From positions 1 through 45,849 of the forward strand of contig CANHRS010000012.1 of NCBI GenBank assembly GCA_947463445.1: 45,849 nucleotides of DNA. The letters are read 5' to 3'. Within the stretch, counting starts at the first letter, position 1. The number at the start of each line of letters is the position of its first letter. The notes beneath the pieces are model-generated. The model was not told where the DNA came from, did no database searches, and saw nothing but the letters and a program-made list of their open reading frames with translations. This document shows positions 15,911 to 24,569 of the stretch, in pieces. The translations under genes and the position numbers were made by a program. Source of the stretch: Flavobacteriia bacterium. GTDB taxonomy: Bacteria; Bacteroidota; Bacteroidia; Flavobacteriales_D; Crocinitomicaceae.

Positions 15911-18739
15911 TTGAAAACACAGCAACAACATACAAGTTTTTTTAAGCATTTCCTCTTAGGATTGCTGTTTTCTTTATGTTTTGTGTTTTCTAGTTTTTCT
16001 CAAAAGGGAAATATGGAAAAAGGGGATCGTTACTTTGATTTAAATTTATTTTCGGAAGCAATTCCATTTTACCTAGATGCTTCCCAAGAAGGTAAACCGC
16101 AGGAGAAAGAAGCCGCAATGATTCAATTAGGAAATTGTTATCGGATTACCGGACAATTCGAGGAAGCGGAAAAAACATTCCAAAAGATTCTAAAAAATAA
16201 AAAAACACCCGCAACAAGTTATTTAAATTATGCTTTGGCACTTAAAGCGAGTTCAAAATATACAGAGGCTATCGAAAGCTTTGTAAAATATCGGACTAAA
16301 AACCCAGCTGATTCTGTAACCGCAAATCGTATGATTCAATCGTGTTTATTAGCACAACGTTGGTTAGACGAAGAAATAGAATACGATGTAAATTTAGTAG
16401 AGAAGTTAAATACGAGTGCTCCAGATTTTGCAGCTAACTATTATGAAAATGGCGTCTTTATTTGTTCTTCGCGGGAAGGAAGTATTAAACCATGGATAAA
16501 TTTTAATGGGGGAGATGCTAGTGCTGCTTTAGATTATTATTTTATGGATATTTCAGGTCCAGTTGATTCCATCAAAGAACCAGTCCAATTCCCAGGCTTA
16601 TTAAATTCTATTTCGCATGAAGGACCAGGTACTTTCACGAAAGATTTTAGCACCTTGTACATTACCAAAACGGTAACAAGCGCCAAGTCAAAATCCCAGA
16701 AAAGATTGAAAACACTTCAAATTTTTGTTACTACAAAAGATTCTGCAGGCAACTGGCAACTACCAATTACGGCATTTAACTTTAATAGTTTTCAATATTC
16801 TACTGGACATCCATCAATTACCAAAGATGGTAATCGGATTTATTTTATGTCGGATATGCCTGGTGGGATTGGTGGTACAGATATTTATTACACTCAAAAA
16901 CAAAAAAATGGTACCTGGGGAAAACCGGTGAATGTTGGAAAACCTGTAAATACTACGGGCAATGAATTGTTTCCTTTTATTAGTGATGATTCTGTATTAT
17001 ACTTTTCATCGAACATGCACCTAGGTATGGGTAAATTAGATATTTTTTCAACGCGCCAATTATCCGATACGTTATGGGAACAACCTGAAAATATGCGTCC
17101 ACCAATAAATACCATTGGGGATGATTTTGCTTTTGTGAAAGATAGTAAAGGAAATAGAGGTTTACTAAGCTCAGATAGGTTTAATGGTAAAGGAGCGGAT
17201 GATATTTATACCTTCAGTCATCATGAACCATTTGAAATACAAGTTGAGGGACCAAAAATTCAACTATTAGATCAAACGTTTTACGATGGTGTAATCTATA
17301 AATTGGTAAATGATAGTACGAAAGCAGAACAAATATTGCCATCAGAAAAAGGCTATTATTCAGCGTTATTAGAACCAAACACTAGTTATACTTTAGTTGC
17401 ACGAAAAAATGGTTTTAGATATGCCAAAGTTACTTTGATTCGTCAAGTACCTCCTCAAGGAAATGAAATTTCTTTTTTACTACGTCCAATGGATAAAACA
17501 GTAAAGGTTGCAGGTACACTTTTTAAATTAGATAGTGCGCAAACAAGTATTGTTTCTAAACTACCCAATTCTCCAGTAAGTCTTCAAGAAAATGACACGG
17601 AAATCGCAAATAAACGAACTGATACAACAGCACATTTTGCATTTAATTATGAATTGACTTCTGGAAATACGTATCTGTTGATTGATAAAGAGAGTATGCA
17701 ACTTCCGGTCACCGCTGATTCTTCACTAGTTTTGGATAGTGTTGCCTTACTAACGGATAGTATCGGTGGTGTGGTTACACAAGATCTTATGCGTAATTCC
17801 GATTCTACGCAGATAATTCCTACTCCAAAAGTCTATACAATTGATACGAATATCGTTGCAGAAAATGTACTATTTAAAGGGATGTTGAATTCGGATGGTA
17901 AGAAAATGAGTAATGTGACGCTAAAACTCTATAATGGTGATTCGTTACAACAAAGTGCAAAATCGGATGGAATGGGGTTATTTCAATTTACTTTAAATAC
18001 ACAGGTGCCCAAATACACCATTTTCGCCTCCAAACCGGGATACGAGAGTAAAGAGATTACGATAATTACAAGTGATTATAAAAATACAAATACTGCGATT
18101 ATTCGAATAGAAATGATTGAAAAAGAACGATTGGATGTCAATGGTGTAATTAAAACACGAGATACGGTGGTCGTAAATGCGCAAATTGATTTGTATTCCA
18201 ACATGGAGGAAATGAAAACGCAATTGACAGACAATAATGGCGCTTTTAAATTTTCTTTAAATCCAGATGGAGAGTATAGTATGACCGTTAATAAAAAAGG
18301 AATGCTTCCGAAAAAAGTAGATATTGCGATAGAAAATATTGGTGAAAATGGGGACCTAGATCTAGCGATTGAAATGGATTCTATCAAAGTGGATGAGGTT
18401 TTGACGATGAATATATATTATGAATTTGATAAGTCGGATATTAAACATGCTTCAGAACTAGAATTAGATAAATTTATCGCATTCATGAAAATTAATCAAA
18501 GCGTACAAATTGAAATAAGTGCCCATACGGATGAAAAAGGAACGGATGCCTATAATTTAAATTTGTCGAAAGAAAGAGCAAGAAATGTGATGAATTATTT
18601 ATTGGAAGAAGGCAGAATAAATAAAAAACGAATCTTTTCAAAAGGATACGGTGAATCGATGTTATTGATAAAAAATGCACAAACAGAAGACGAGCATCAA
18701 AAAAATCGTAGAACTGAAATTAAAATTATAGGTTTATAG
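15911..18739 (+). CDS. OmpA-family protein with TPR, PD40 propeller and carboxypeptidase-regulatory-like domains
   Basis: This 942-residue protein starts at TTG: no ATG precedes the signal peptide (FFKHFLLGLLFSLCFVFSSFSQ), so the rare start is well supported. TPR-like helices run from about 35 to 150. WD40-like/PD40 repeats run from about 165 to 430 (TKDGNRIYFMSDMPGGIGGTD, SDDSVLYFSSN). Carboxypeptidase-regulatory-like beta domains fill about 500-800. The OmpA peptidoglycan-binding domain is at about 815-942 (YYEFDKSDI; HTDEKGTDAYNLNLSKERARNV with the conserved D and R). This resembles PorE-like proteins, which anchor T9SS outer-membrane partners to peptidoglycan. With the preceding adhesin and PorP/SprF it forms a familiar three-gene set. 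It probably links the barrel to the cell wall in the periplasm (inference). Confidence 0.92.
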   Translation: MKTQQQHTSFFKHFLLGLLFSLCFVFSSFSQKGNMEKGDRYFDLNLFSEAIPFYLDASQEGKPQEKEAAMIQLGNCYRITGQFEEAEKTFQKILKNKKTPATSYLNYALALKASSKYTEAIESFVKYRTKNPADSVTANRMIQSCLLAQRWLDEEIEYDVNLVEKLNTSAPDFAANYYENGVFICSSREGSIKPWINFNGGDASAALDYYFMDISGPVDSIKEPVQFPGLLNSISHEGPGTFTKDFSTLYITKTVTSAKSKSQKRLKTLQIFVTTKDSAGNWQLPITAFNFNSFQYSTGHPSITKDGNRIYFMSDMPGGIGGTDIYYTQKQKNGTWGKPVNVGKPVNTTGNELFPFISDDSVLYFSSNMHLGMGKLDIFSTRQLSDTLWEQPENMRPPINTIGDDFAFVKDSKGNRGLLSSDRFNGKGADDIYTFSHHEPFEIQVEGPKIQLLDQTFYDGVIYKLVNDSTKAEQILPSEKGYYSALLEPNTSYTLVARKNGFRYAKVTLIRQVPPQGNEISFLLRPMDKTVKVAGTLFKLDSAQTSIVSKLPNSPVSLQENDTEIANKRTDTTAHFAFNYELTSGNTYLLIDKESMQLPVTADSSLVLDSVALLTDSIGGVVTQDLMRNSDSTQIIPTPKVYTIDTNIVAENVLFKGMLNSDGKKMSNVTLKLYNGDSLQQSAKSDGMGLFQFTLNTQVPKYTIFASKPGYESKEITIITSDYKNTNTAIIRIEMIEKERLDVNGVIKTRDTVVVNAQIDLYSNMEEMKTQLTDNNGAFKFSLNPDGEYSMTVNKKGMLPKKVDIAIENIGENGDLDLAIEMDSIKVDEVLTMNIYYEFDKSDIKHASELELDKFIAFMKINQSVQIEISAHTDEKGTDAYNLNLSKERARNVMNYLLEEGRINKKRIFSKGYGESMLLIKNAQTEDEHQKNRRTEIKIIGL

Positions 18740-18774
18740 TAGTAATACAACATGGAAAAAAAGGGATCGAAAAA

Positions 18775-18804
18775 TTGTTTACATCAGGCAGTATGTTATT
18801 TTTG
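18775..18804 (+). promoter_or_regulatory. Bacteroidota-type promoter upstream of the secreted protein/lipoprotein pair
   Basis: TTG at 18775-18777 and TATTTTTG at 18797-18804 are separated by 19 bases, fitting the Bacteroidota -33 TTG / -7 TAnnTTTG consensus and its usual spacing. The first downstream ATG is at 18843, giving a leader of about 30 bases. This promoter would let the last two genes of the block be expressed separately from the adhesin operon. Confidence 0.7.
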
Positions 18805-18842
18805 TAAGAATAAATTATTTCGTTAATCTCAAAGTACCGTAT

Positions 18843-19304
18843 ATGATAAACAAAATGAAACATAGTATTAATTATGCATCTTTTCTGAAAGGAATTAGCG
18901 CTTTGGCCTTTGTTTTTATAACTAGTTCTTTAAGCGCCCAATGCAGTTCCGATGCATTTATGGATAATTGTTCGAATGCATTAGATGATTTTAATTTTAT
19001 CAAATCGTTCGAATATACCAATCCAAAAGGAGGAGCAAAAGCAGAATACTCTTATGTTTTTTCAAAAGGATCCACCTATCGCATTGTTGTTTGTGATGAG
19101 AATATTGCAGGAAATAAAATGATTATTTCCCTGTATGATCGTAACCACAAATTGATTGCTTCTAATTTTGACAAGGCTTCCAAGAAAGTGTTCCCAGCAT
19201 TGACATACCCATGTTCTGCTACAGGAGTTTACTACATTGAATACTCGTTTCAGGGTGATAAAGCAAAATGTGGTATAAATATTTTAGGATTTACAAAAAA
19301 TTAA
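18843..19304 (+). CDS. Small secreted protein, unknown function
   Basis: This 153-residue protein starts with a signal peptide (ISALAFVFITSSLSAQ|C), preferably read from one of two close methionines, at residue 1 or 5. The mature part is about 115 residues with at least five cysteines (QCSSD, DNCSN, VVCDE, YPCSA, KCGIN). It has a beta-rich pattern: a segment like STYRIVVCDENIAGNKMIISLYDRNHKLI resembles PPC-type or C2-like secreted beta-sandwiches, but I cannot name the family. The cysteines suggest disulfide bonds in the periplasm or at the cell surface. It has its own promoter and is followed 11 bases later by a lipoprotein gene, so the two are probably a functional pair. Function is unknown. 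Confidence 0.75.
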   Translation: MINKMKHSINYASFLKGISALAFVFITSSLSAQCSSDAFMDNCSNALDDFNFIKSFEYTNPKGGAKAEYSYVFSKGSTYRIVVCDENIAGNKMIISLYDRNHKLIASNFDKASKKVFPALTYPCSATGVYYIEYSFQGDKAKCGINILGFTKN

Positions 19305-19315
19305 TAATTACACGG

Positions 19316-20218
19316 ATGAAAAATAAATTTTTAAAAATATACTTACCATCATTTGTTGCAGCTGCAATGCTTGTTGCGTGCGGAGGAAAAGGAAATTCTT
19401 TAGATGCAGAATTAGGAGACCCAACGTTACTAGTGAATTCTAAGAAACAAGCGAAAATGTTAGATGAATTAATTCAATCTATCCCTTCTCCAATCGAGAT
19501 GAATACCGTAATTAAATCTACAGGAGCTGCTTTTAATGCGAACATTATGCATAAAACTGCAGCGGCTAAAAAGTACACTACAAACTACCAACAAGCATAC
19601 AACGTAGGTGTGTATACTGCAGATATGGGCTATATTAATGCATATGATAAAACGATGTATTCCATTTCTTGTATTACTGCAGTAAAACAATTATCCGATG
19701 CAATTCAAGTTGGACAATTCTTTGATTTTGATGCTTTACAACGTTTGTCTAAAAACAGTAACAATGTAGATTCGCTGCAATACATTAGTATTAATAGTTT
19801 CAACAAAATGGATGCTTACTTACGTTCTCAAAATAGAGGAGAATTAAGTGTTTTAATCGTTTCTGGAGCTTGGTTAGAAGGATTACACATTGCAACGCAA
19901 ACCATGAAAGCAAAAGCAAACGATGAATTGCGTGAAAAAATTGGGGAGCAAAAAATTGTATTAGAGAGTTTATTGAAAGTCTTAAAGATGTGTGATAAAA
20001 TCGATTATGTGAAAAATGTCTTAACCAAATACGAAAAATTAAACGACTTATTCGCAAACGTAAAAATCGAATATATCCAAGGCGAACCAGTGACGAAAAT
20101 TGTAGATGGTCAAATGATTATTGAAGATAGTTCTACTTCTAAAATTATCATGACGGATGCACAATTAACTGAAATTACGGCATTGGTGGAATCTGTAAGA
20201 ACAGACTTGTTGAAATAA
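19316..20218 (+). CDS. Lipoprotein, unknown function
   Basis: This 300-residue protein has a clear lipoprotein signal ending in AMLVACGGKG (lipobox LVAC), which decides the start at 19316. A longer in-frame reading from 19268 would bury the signal and overlap the previous gene. The mature part is predicted to be almost entirely helical (for example ANDELREKIGEQKIVLESLLKVLKMCDKIDYVKNVLTKYEKL), with no enzyme motif I recognise. It follows the small secreted protein by 11 bases and is closed by a strong terminator. It would sit in the inner leaflet of the outer membrane or in the inner membrane. Its position at the end of the adhesin block suggests a supporting role (inference). Confidence 0.8.
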   Translation: MKNKFLKIYLPSFVAAAMLVACGGKGNSLDAELGDPTLLVNSKKQAKMLDELIQSIPSPIEMNTVIKSTGAAFNANIMHKTAAAKKYTTNYQQAYNVGVYTADMGYINAYDKTMYSISCITAVKQLSDAIQVGQFFDFDALQRLSKNSNNVDSLQYISINSFNKMDAYLRSQNRGELSVLIVSGAWLEGLHIATQTMKAKANDELREKIGEQKIVLESLLKVLKMCDKIDYVKNVLTKYEKLNDLFANVKIEYIQGEPVTKIVDGQMIIEDSSTSKIIMTDAQLTEITALVESVRTDLLK

Positions 20219-20274
20219 TATAATTTGTAGGCATTTGGCTTGCCTTAGATCTACGAACTCATTATAAACTATTT

Positions 20275-20308
20275 AAATCGGATGACTTTTAAGTTATCCG
20301 ATTTTTTT
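20275..20308 (+). terminator. Rho-independent terminator closing the adhesin block
   Basis: A 14-nt arm AAATCGGATGACTT (20275-20288) pairs with AAGTTATCCGATTT (20291-20304), with one G-U pair, a tight loop and a T tract continuing to 20308. It lies 57 bases after the lipoprotein stop. It marks a clear end to transcription from region 2. Confidence 0.85.
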
Positions 20309-20396
20309 ATATACTAAAATGTTAAAAAGCAACGTTAATATAAATAGATACGTCTAATTGATAAGAATGGACTAGTAACATTTAATACCGAAAGCC

Positions 20397-20756
20397 ATGA
20401 GACCTTATTTATATTCCGATTTTTTATCTACCTATGTGAAATCCATATTTACAGATAGAAATATCCCAGTAAACGAGCAGTTTTTAGAGGAATTATATGC
20501 GTATATCTCAGCGAATAAAGATACGTGTGTCAATAAATATGGTGAGTTTTTAGAATCGACAATACATGCTACTGTTGTGTTTAATTACCTAAAACATTAT
20601 TTTATTCACGACCGTTTGGACAATGAGAAATATACGTTTTTAGTGTGTTTAGCTTCTGAAAAACAAGTGAAATCTTTGTCTGCAAACTTGTTATATTCTG
20701 GGGATTTTTCGAACCGAATTCAGCGCGCCTTGTATGAAACGTATGCCTTGAATTAA
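20397..20756 (+). CDS. Small hypothetical protein
   Basis: This 119-residue protein has no signal peptide, membrane segment or motif I recognise. It appears mainly helical and soluble, with a tyrosine-rich pattern (RPYLYSDFLSTYVKSIF, EELYAYISANKD, FNYLKHYFIHDRLDNEKYTF). Codon use looks like that of its neighbours. It stands alone on the + strand, between a strong terminator and the convergent UbiA gene. Its start is the first ATG and no clear promoter box was found. It is called a gene because the frame is free of stops, fills the gap well, and shows no better competing frame. Function unknown. Confidence 0.6.
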   Translation: MRPYLYSDFLSTYVKSIFTDRNIPVNEQFLEELYAYISANKDTCVNKYGEFLESTIHATVVFNYLKHYFIHDRLDNEKYTFLVCLASEKQVKSLSANLLYSGDFSNRIQRALYETYALN

Positions 20757-20805
20757 TAAAGTGTGGTCATAATTACCTCTTTACTTTATACTTTCAAAAT
20801 TTCCA

Positions 20806-21795
20806 CTAAAATACCCACCAGTAAAAAGGCGTCATAATACCCACTAACATTGCTAGTTTAATTAGCTTATCTACTACTTTTAGGTTTTTAGGTGTAGTTT
20901 GCAGAAATAGCAGCAATACTAGAGCAACCACTATAAGTAACGAAGCACCAAATACCGGTAAAGTAGCAAGAATATGGGTGAATTGATGGTCTGCAATGAG
21001 AAGCATTAAAAATAAAATGTAAAACAGAGGTACCGTGCTTAAAATGCATAGTGCAATCCATTTCGCGGCCGTATTTCCCAATACAATTGGAATGGTTTGT
21101 GCATGTAATTGTTTATCTCCTTCTACATCTTCCATGTCTTTCACAATTTCGCGTCCTAAATTGAGTACAAATGCGAAAAAGCAGAGTATAAAAATAAAAT
21201 TCCCAGCATCCAAAAATAGATTTTTCCAATAGATAATTGCTTGATTTAAAGATTTCGAAATGGTAATTTTTGCTTCTAAAATAGGATGAAGTTCATAACT
21301 ACAAACATGGTAGAAGTGAAAACCGCTAAGAAGTACCACCAAGGCAGTGAGAGAGGCGATTAATACATTTCCAAGTACAAATTTCCGTTTGAAATACACG
21401 GAGTATAACCATAGTACATTGATAGAAATAAGATGTATAAATGCATACCAAAACGTTTGATAGAAAACACTTAAATAACAAGCGATGATAAATCCAATTC
21501 CGTTGAGTGTCCAATGCCATATAATTGCTCTGCGTTTGGAAATATGTTTGGTAACAATCAATTTTTCCGGACGATTAATTTTATCTGCTTTTACATCAAA
21601 GTAGTCGTTGATTATGTTTCCTCCTGCAGCTATACACACGGTTGAAAATGTAAGCAAGAAAAAATGAATTTGTTCAAAAAACGGATGGACATCTATTTTT
21701 CCGCCAATGGTAAAATAAAAAAAGCGTACTGCATACATCGTTAATGCGATGATAATTAGATTTTTTACGCGGATTAATCGCAAGAAGTGTATCAT
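20806..21795 (-). CDS. UbiA-family prenyltransferase
   Basis: A 329-residue membrane protein with about nine hydrophobic helices and both UbiA aspartate motifs: NIINDYFDVKADKINRP (NDxxDxxxD) near residues 63-80, and DMEDVEGDKQ in the second half. The family transfers polyprenyl groups to aromatic or glycerol-phosphate acceptors within the membrane. Bacteroidota homologues of this size are often labelled geranylgeranylglycerol-phosphate geranylgeranyltransferase. MenA-like activity is the other option, and the acceptor cannot be told from sequence alone. Its ATG overlaps the stop of the upstream OmpA gene as ATGA, so the two are coupled, although no functional link is obvious. Confidence 0.87.
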   Translation of the reverse strand: MIHFLRLIRVKNLIIIALTMYAVRFFYFTIGGKIDVHPFFEQIHFFLLTFSTVCIAAGGNIINDYFDVKADKINRPEKLIVTKHISKRRAIIWHWTLNGIGFIIACYLSVFYQTFWYAFIHLISINVLWLYSVYFKRKFVLGNVLIASLTALVVLLSGFHFYHVCSYELHPILEAKITISKSLNQAIIYWKNLFLDAGNFIFILCFFAFVLNLGREIVKDMEDVEGDKQLHAQTIPIVLGNTAAKWIALCILSTVPLFYILFLMLLIADHQFTHILATLPVFGASLLIVVALVLLLFLQTTPKNLKVVDKLIKLAMLVGIMTPFYWWVF

Positions 21796-23795
21796 TGAGC
21801 TAAAAATTTATATTCGGTTCTACGGTTAGATTGATGCGCTTTTTCGATTTCTTTAGGGGAGGTTAATTTTGCAATTTGTGCGTCGTTCACTTTTGGTTGA
21901 CTCTCCCCATATCCTTTAGCAAGAAGTCGTGTTCCATCAATTCCTTGTTGGATTAAATAATTACGCACGGAATTAGCACGCCCATCGGATAATGTTTGAT
22001 TTTCAGTTGCATCGCCTCTAGTATCGGTATGTCCGCCAATTTCGATACGTAAATTCGTGTTTTTCACTAATAAATCGCGTAATTTGTTTAACTCCATAAA
22101 CGATTCTGAACGTAATTCCGTTTTGTTTAAATCAAAGAATACATTTGCTAATACTACTGGAATATCACTTCCAATTGGTACTAACTCAATATCCATGTGA
22201 ACAGCCTCTTGGTCTTGACCAGGTAACATATTAAAATTGGAAGAGTAAAAGTTATAACCAGGATAGGAGACACTGAGTGCGTATTCTTGGTTAATCGGTA
22301 AGGACACCAAAAATTCACCTGTCACTTGATCCGCTTCTGAACGAATAACTTCTTTTCCGGTTTTAACATTTACTAACTGAAATTTACCTGGTATTGGTTT
22401 TTTGGTCGTTGCATCAATTACTAAACCTTCAAAATAGAGGGTTTTGATAGGTTGAACCGTTTTTGGCATTTCAAAAAAGTAAATATCTAAATCTCCAAAT
22501 CCCCCTTCACGGTCAGATGCGAAAAATCCAATTTCTCCATCTGGACTTACCATTAACGAGTTTTCATCGTTTTTGGTGTTGATTGGATAACCTAAATTGA
22601 TTGGCGCGGACCAATTTCCTTGCTCGTCCATACGCGAAACAAATAAATCCGATCCACCTAATCCAATATGTCCTTTAGACGCGAAGTATAATGTTTTACC
22701 ATCTGGGTGTATTAAAACGGATTCTTCTTCTTGGGGAGAATTAATCGTGTTAGGTAATTTGACTCCAGGTCCCCAGGTTCCATTTTCTTGTAAAGTAGAA
22801 ACATAGATATCTGAACTTCTTGTACCATTTGGTAAACGAACACCACGAATAAAATACAGCGTTTTTCCATCCGCTGATAGCGACGGTTGTGTTTCCCAAT
22901 TTTGTGAGTTAGGTAAACCAGGTAAATTTAGTACTTGTCCCCAGGAAGATCCTATTCTTTTAGTGATAAACATATCGCAGCTTCCTCTACCTAATCTACC
23001 AGCACCATATTCTCCTGCTGGATCGGGACAAGCAATAAAAATAAGCGATCTACCGTCTGCCGCAATTGTTGGAGCACCTTCATTGTTTGCAGTATTTATA
23101 TGACTTGGCATCGGTTCCGCTTTAGACCAAGCATTTCCTTTTAAATGCGAGATGTAAAAATCTTCTTGTTCTTTCACAGGTCCAGAAACGCGGGTATCTT
23201 TAATACGTCTTGTGAAAAGGATGGTTTTTCCATCTACCGTTATAGTAGGGAAATATTCTGGCGCTTCTGTATTTATTGCTGGGCCAAGGTTGATAGGTTT
23301 AAAGTTGTTTGGATTTTTCATCGATTCGATAGCAAAATAGGAAGATTGAATTTTCTGATTTGCTAGTGGAACATTCTGTGGATTCGCTTGTTTGTTTTTT
23401 GTATACATGTCCAAGGTTTGTATACACTTTGTATAATCACCAACTTCAAAATAAAGCATCCCTAAAAAGAAATAGGTACTTCCTGTGCTATTATGTAGCG
23501 GGTTTATTTGTATGGCCTTTTCATAAAACTCGATGGCTACTTTGGGTTGATTGGTATATTCTGCATATTCACCAGCCAACAAATATGCTTCCCAAAAGGT
23601 AGGATCTTTTTCGATTGCCTTATTTAAGATTTCTAATCCTAAGGTATAATTTTCTCTCCCATATTGGTCTTTGTTTAAACGAGGAGCATCCATTCCTTCT
23701 TCAAAAAGAGAAATCGCTTTTTTGCTTTTAGAAGAATATTTTTGTTGCGCGAAAGTCGCTGAGGCAACGAGAAGTAAAAGAAGTAATAATTTCAT
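21792..23795 (-). CDS. OmpA-family protein with TPR and PD40 repeats
   Basis: This 667-residue protein starts at the ATG at 23795, which gives a clean signal peptide (MKLLLLLLLVASATFAQQ). A longer reading from 23843 would place it behind 16 unlikely residues and inside a repeat array. TPR helices span about 35-140 (FWEAYLLAGEYAEYTNQPKVAIEFYEKAIQ). PD40 beta-propeller repeats span about 155-450 (TVDGKTILFTRR, SADGKTLYFIRG, HPDGKTLYFASKGHIGLGGSDLF). A carboxypeptidase-regulatory-like domain follows, then a C-terminal OmpA domain (VFFDLNKTELR; GHTDTRGDATENQTLSDGRANSVRNYL). It shares its architecture with the 15911-18739 protein but stands without an adhesin or PorP/SprF neighbour. A peptidoglycan-anchoring periplasmic role is expected from the family. 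Confidence 0.92.
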   Translation of the reverse strand: MKLLLLLLLVASATFAQQKYSSKSKKAISLFEEGMDAPRLNKDQYGRENYTLGLEILNKAIEKDPTFWEAYLLAGEYAEYTNQPKVAIEFYEKAIQINPLHNSTGSTYFFLGMLYFEVGDYTKCIQTLDMYTKNKQANPQNVPLANQKIQSSYFAIESMKNPNNFKPINLGPAINTEAPEYFPTITVDGKTILFTRRIKDTRVSGPVKEQEDFYISHLKGNAWSKAEPMPSHINTANNEGAPTIAADGRSLIFIACPDPAGEYGAGRLGRGSCDMFITKRIGSSWGQVLNLPGLPNSQNWETQPSLSADGKTLYFIRGVRLPNGTRSSDIYVSTLQENGTWGPGVKLPNTINSPQEEESVLIHPDGKTLYFASKGHIGLGGSDLFVSRMDEQGNWSAPINLGYPINTKNDENSLMVSPDGEIGFFASDREGGFGDLDIYFFEMPKTVQPIKTLYFEGLVIDATTKKPIPGKFQLVNVKTGKEVIRSEADQVTGEFLVSLPINQEYALSVSYPGYNFYSSNFNMLPGQDQEAVHMDIELVPIGSDIPVVLANVFFDLNKTELRSESFMELNKLRDLLVKNTNLRIEIGGHTDTRGDATENQTLSDGRANSVRNYLIQQGIDGTRLLAKGYGESQPKVNDAQIAKLTSPKEIEKAHQSNRRTEYKFLAQ

Positions 23796-23819
23796 AAGTG
23801 TCGTTTTTTTGTCAGACTT

Positions 23820-23873
23820 AGCGGAGTTTTTTAGCCAGTTCAAGCGGAGTTCTTTAGTCAGATTGAGCGGAGT
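23820..23873. repeat. Three-unit 23-bp tandem repeat in the OmpA gene leader
   Basis: The core AGCGGAGT recurs at 23820, 23843 and 23866, exactly 23 bases apart. The intervening sequence is nearly the same each time (TTnTTTAGnCAGnTT). The last unit runs into AGCGGAGTCGAAATCC. Read on the minus strand, the motif is CGACTCCGCT, which resembles a short repeat often seen between genes in Flavobacteria (from memory). It lies within 80 bases upstream of the minus-strand OmpA start, so it would be in its leader or promoter. The rest of the 23796-23901 gap holds no gene. Confidence 0.85.
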
Positions 23874-23901
23874 CGAAATCCTACTAAACGAAGTCGAAGC
23901 A

Positions 23902-24525
23902 TCATGGAATGTCTAAATATTTATGTGTTTGCAAAGAAATTCGCCATTTAGGGTTATTCTTCACATAGTCAACGATAAGAGGTAGGTTTTTATTTTGTTT
24001 AGACCATTCGGTTTGTAAATAAAGTTTGCACGAAGGCTTCACTTTTTCGGCATGTTCCTCCGCCCATGCAATATCGGAAGGGTGAAAAATCACCACTTTA
24101 AGTTCGTCTGCCTTTTCGTATGCTTCTGGAACTGGGTCTTTAAATTTTTTCGGGGAAAAACAGTACCAATCGATATTGCCTTTTAAGGGATAACATCCAG
24201 AAGTTTCTATGGCAACTTTGTAATTATTGGCATGTAAAACATCTATTAGTGCATGTAGATCATACATGGCTGGTTCTCCACCGGTGATAACAACAAAATC
24301 GGTAGGTGTTTGTTTTATTGCGTCGAGTAGGGTGGCGATAGATAAAAGTTTGTGTTTTTGTGCTTCCCAACTTTCTTTTACATCACACCAAACACAACCA
24401 ACATCACACCCAGCGATACGTATGAAATAAGCGGCACGTCCGGTATAATTTCCTTCTCCCTGAATGGTATAAAAATGCTCCATGATAGGAAGGGAGAGGG
24501 ATGCTGATTTTGCTGAAATGTCCAT
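23902..24525 (-). CDS. queE: 7-carboxy-7-deazaguanine synthase QueE (radical SAM)
   Basis: A 207-residue radical SAM enzyme with the short QueE layout. MEHFYTIQGEG marks the start of the core and GCDVGCVWCDVKESW contains the CxxxCxxC iron-sulfur motif. VITGGEPAMYD is the SAM-binding glycine motif and TSGCYPL follows. QueE converts 6-carboxy-tetrahydropterin to 7-carboxy-7-deazaguanine in queuosine/deazapurine synthesis. The start at 24525 keeps the usual short N-terminal extension. A TAnnTTTG box on the minus strand (24530-24537) lies only four bases upstream, so the mRNA may be nearly leaderless or start at the internal ATG 24483. No preQ1 riboswitch-like element was noticed. Other queuosine genes are not in the window. 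Confidence 0.93.
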   Translation of the reverse strand: MDISAKSASLSLPIMEHFYTIQGEGNYTGRAAYFIRIAGCDVGCVWCDVKESWEAQKHKLLSIATLLDAIKQTPTDFVVITGGEPAMYDLHALIDVLHANNYKVAIETSGCYPLKGNIDWYCFSPKKFKDPVPEAYEKADELKVVIFHPSDIAWAEEHAEKVKPSCKLYLQTEWSKQNKNLPLIVDYVKNNPKWRISLQTHKYLDIP

Positions 24526-24529
24526 ATTT

Positions 24530-24537
24530 CAAAAATA
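24530..24537 (-). promoter_or_regulatory. Candidate -7 box for queE
   Basis: On the minus strand the sequence is TATTTTTG, a match to the Bacteroidota TAnnTTTG box. It ends four bases before the chosen queE ATG. No good -33 TTG was seen at the usual distance, so this is tentative. Confidence 0.35.
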
Positions 24538-24569
24538 CGAAAATAATTGAATGGAAGATTTTATACTTT

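Noticed and set aside
20219-20396. A small RNA gene downstream of the lipoprotein
   Set aside because: The only structure is the terminator at 20275-20308 and no promoter-like box was found in front of it.
23846-24525. preQ1-type riboswitch near queE
   Set aside because: Upstream of the queE start there is only a short gap to the regulator gene, with a -7 box next to the ATG and no room for a pseudoknot leader; I saw no matching structure.
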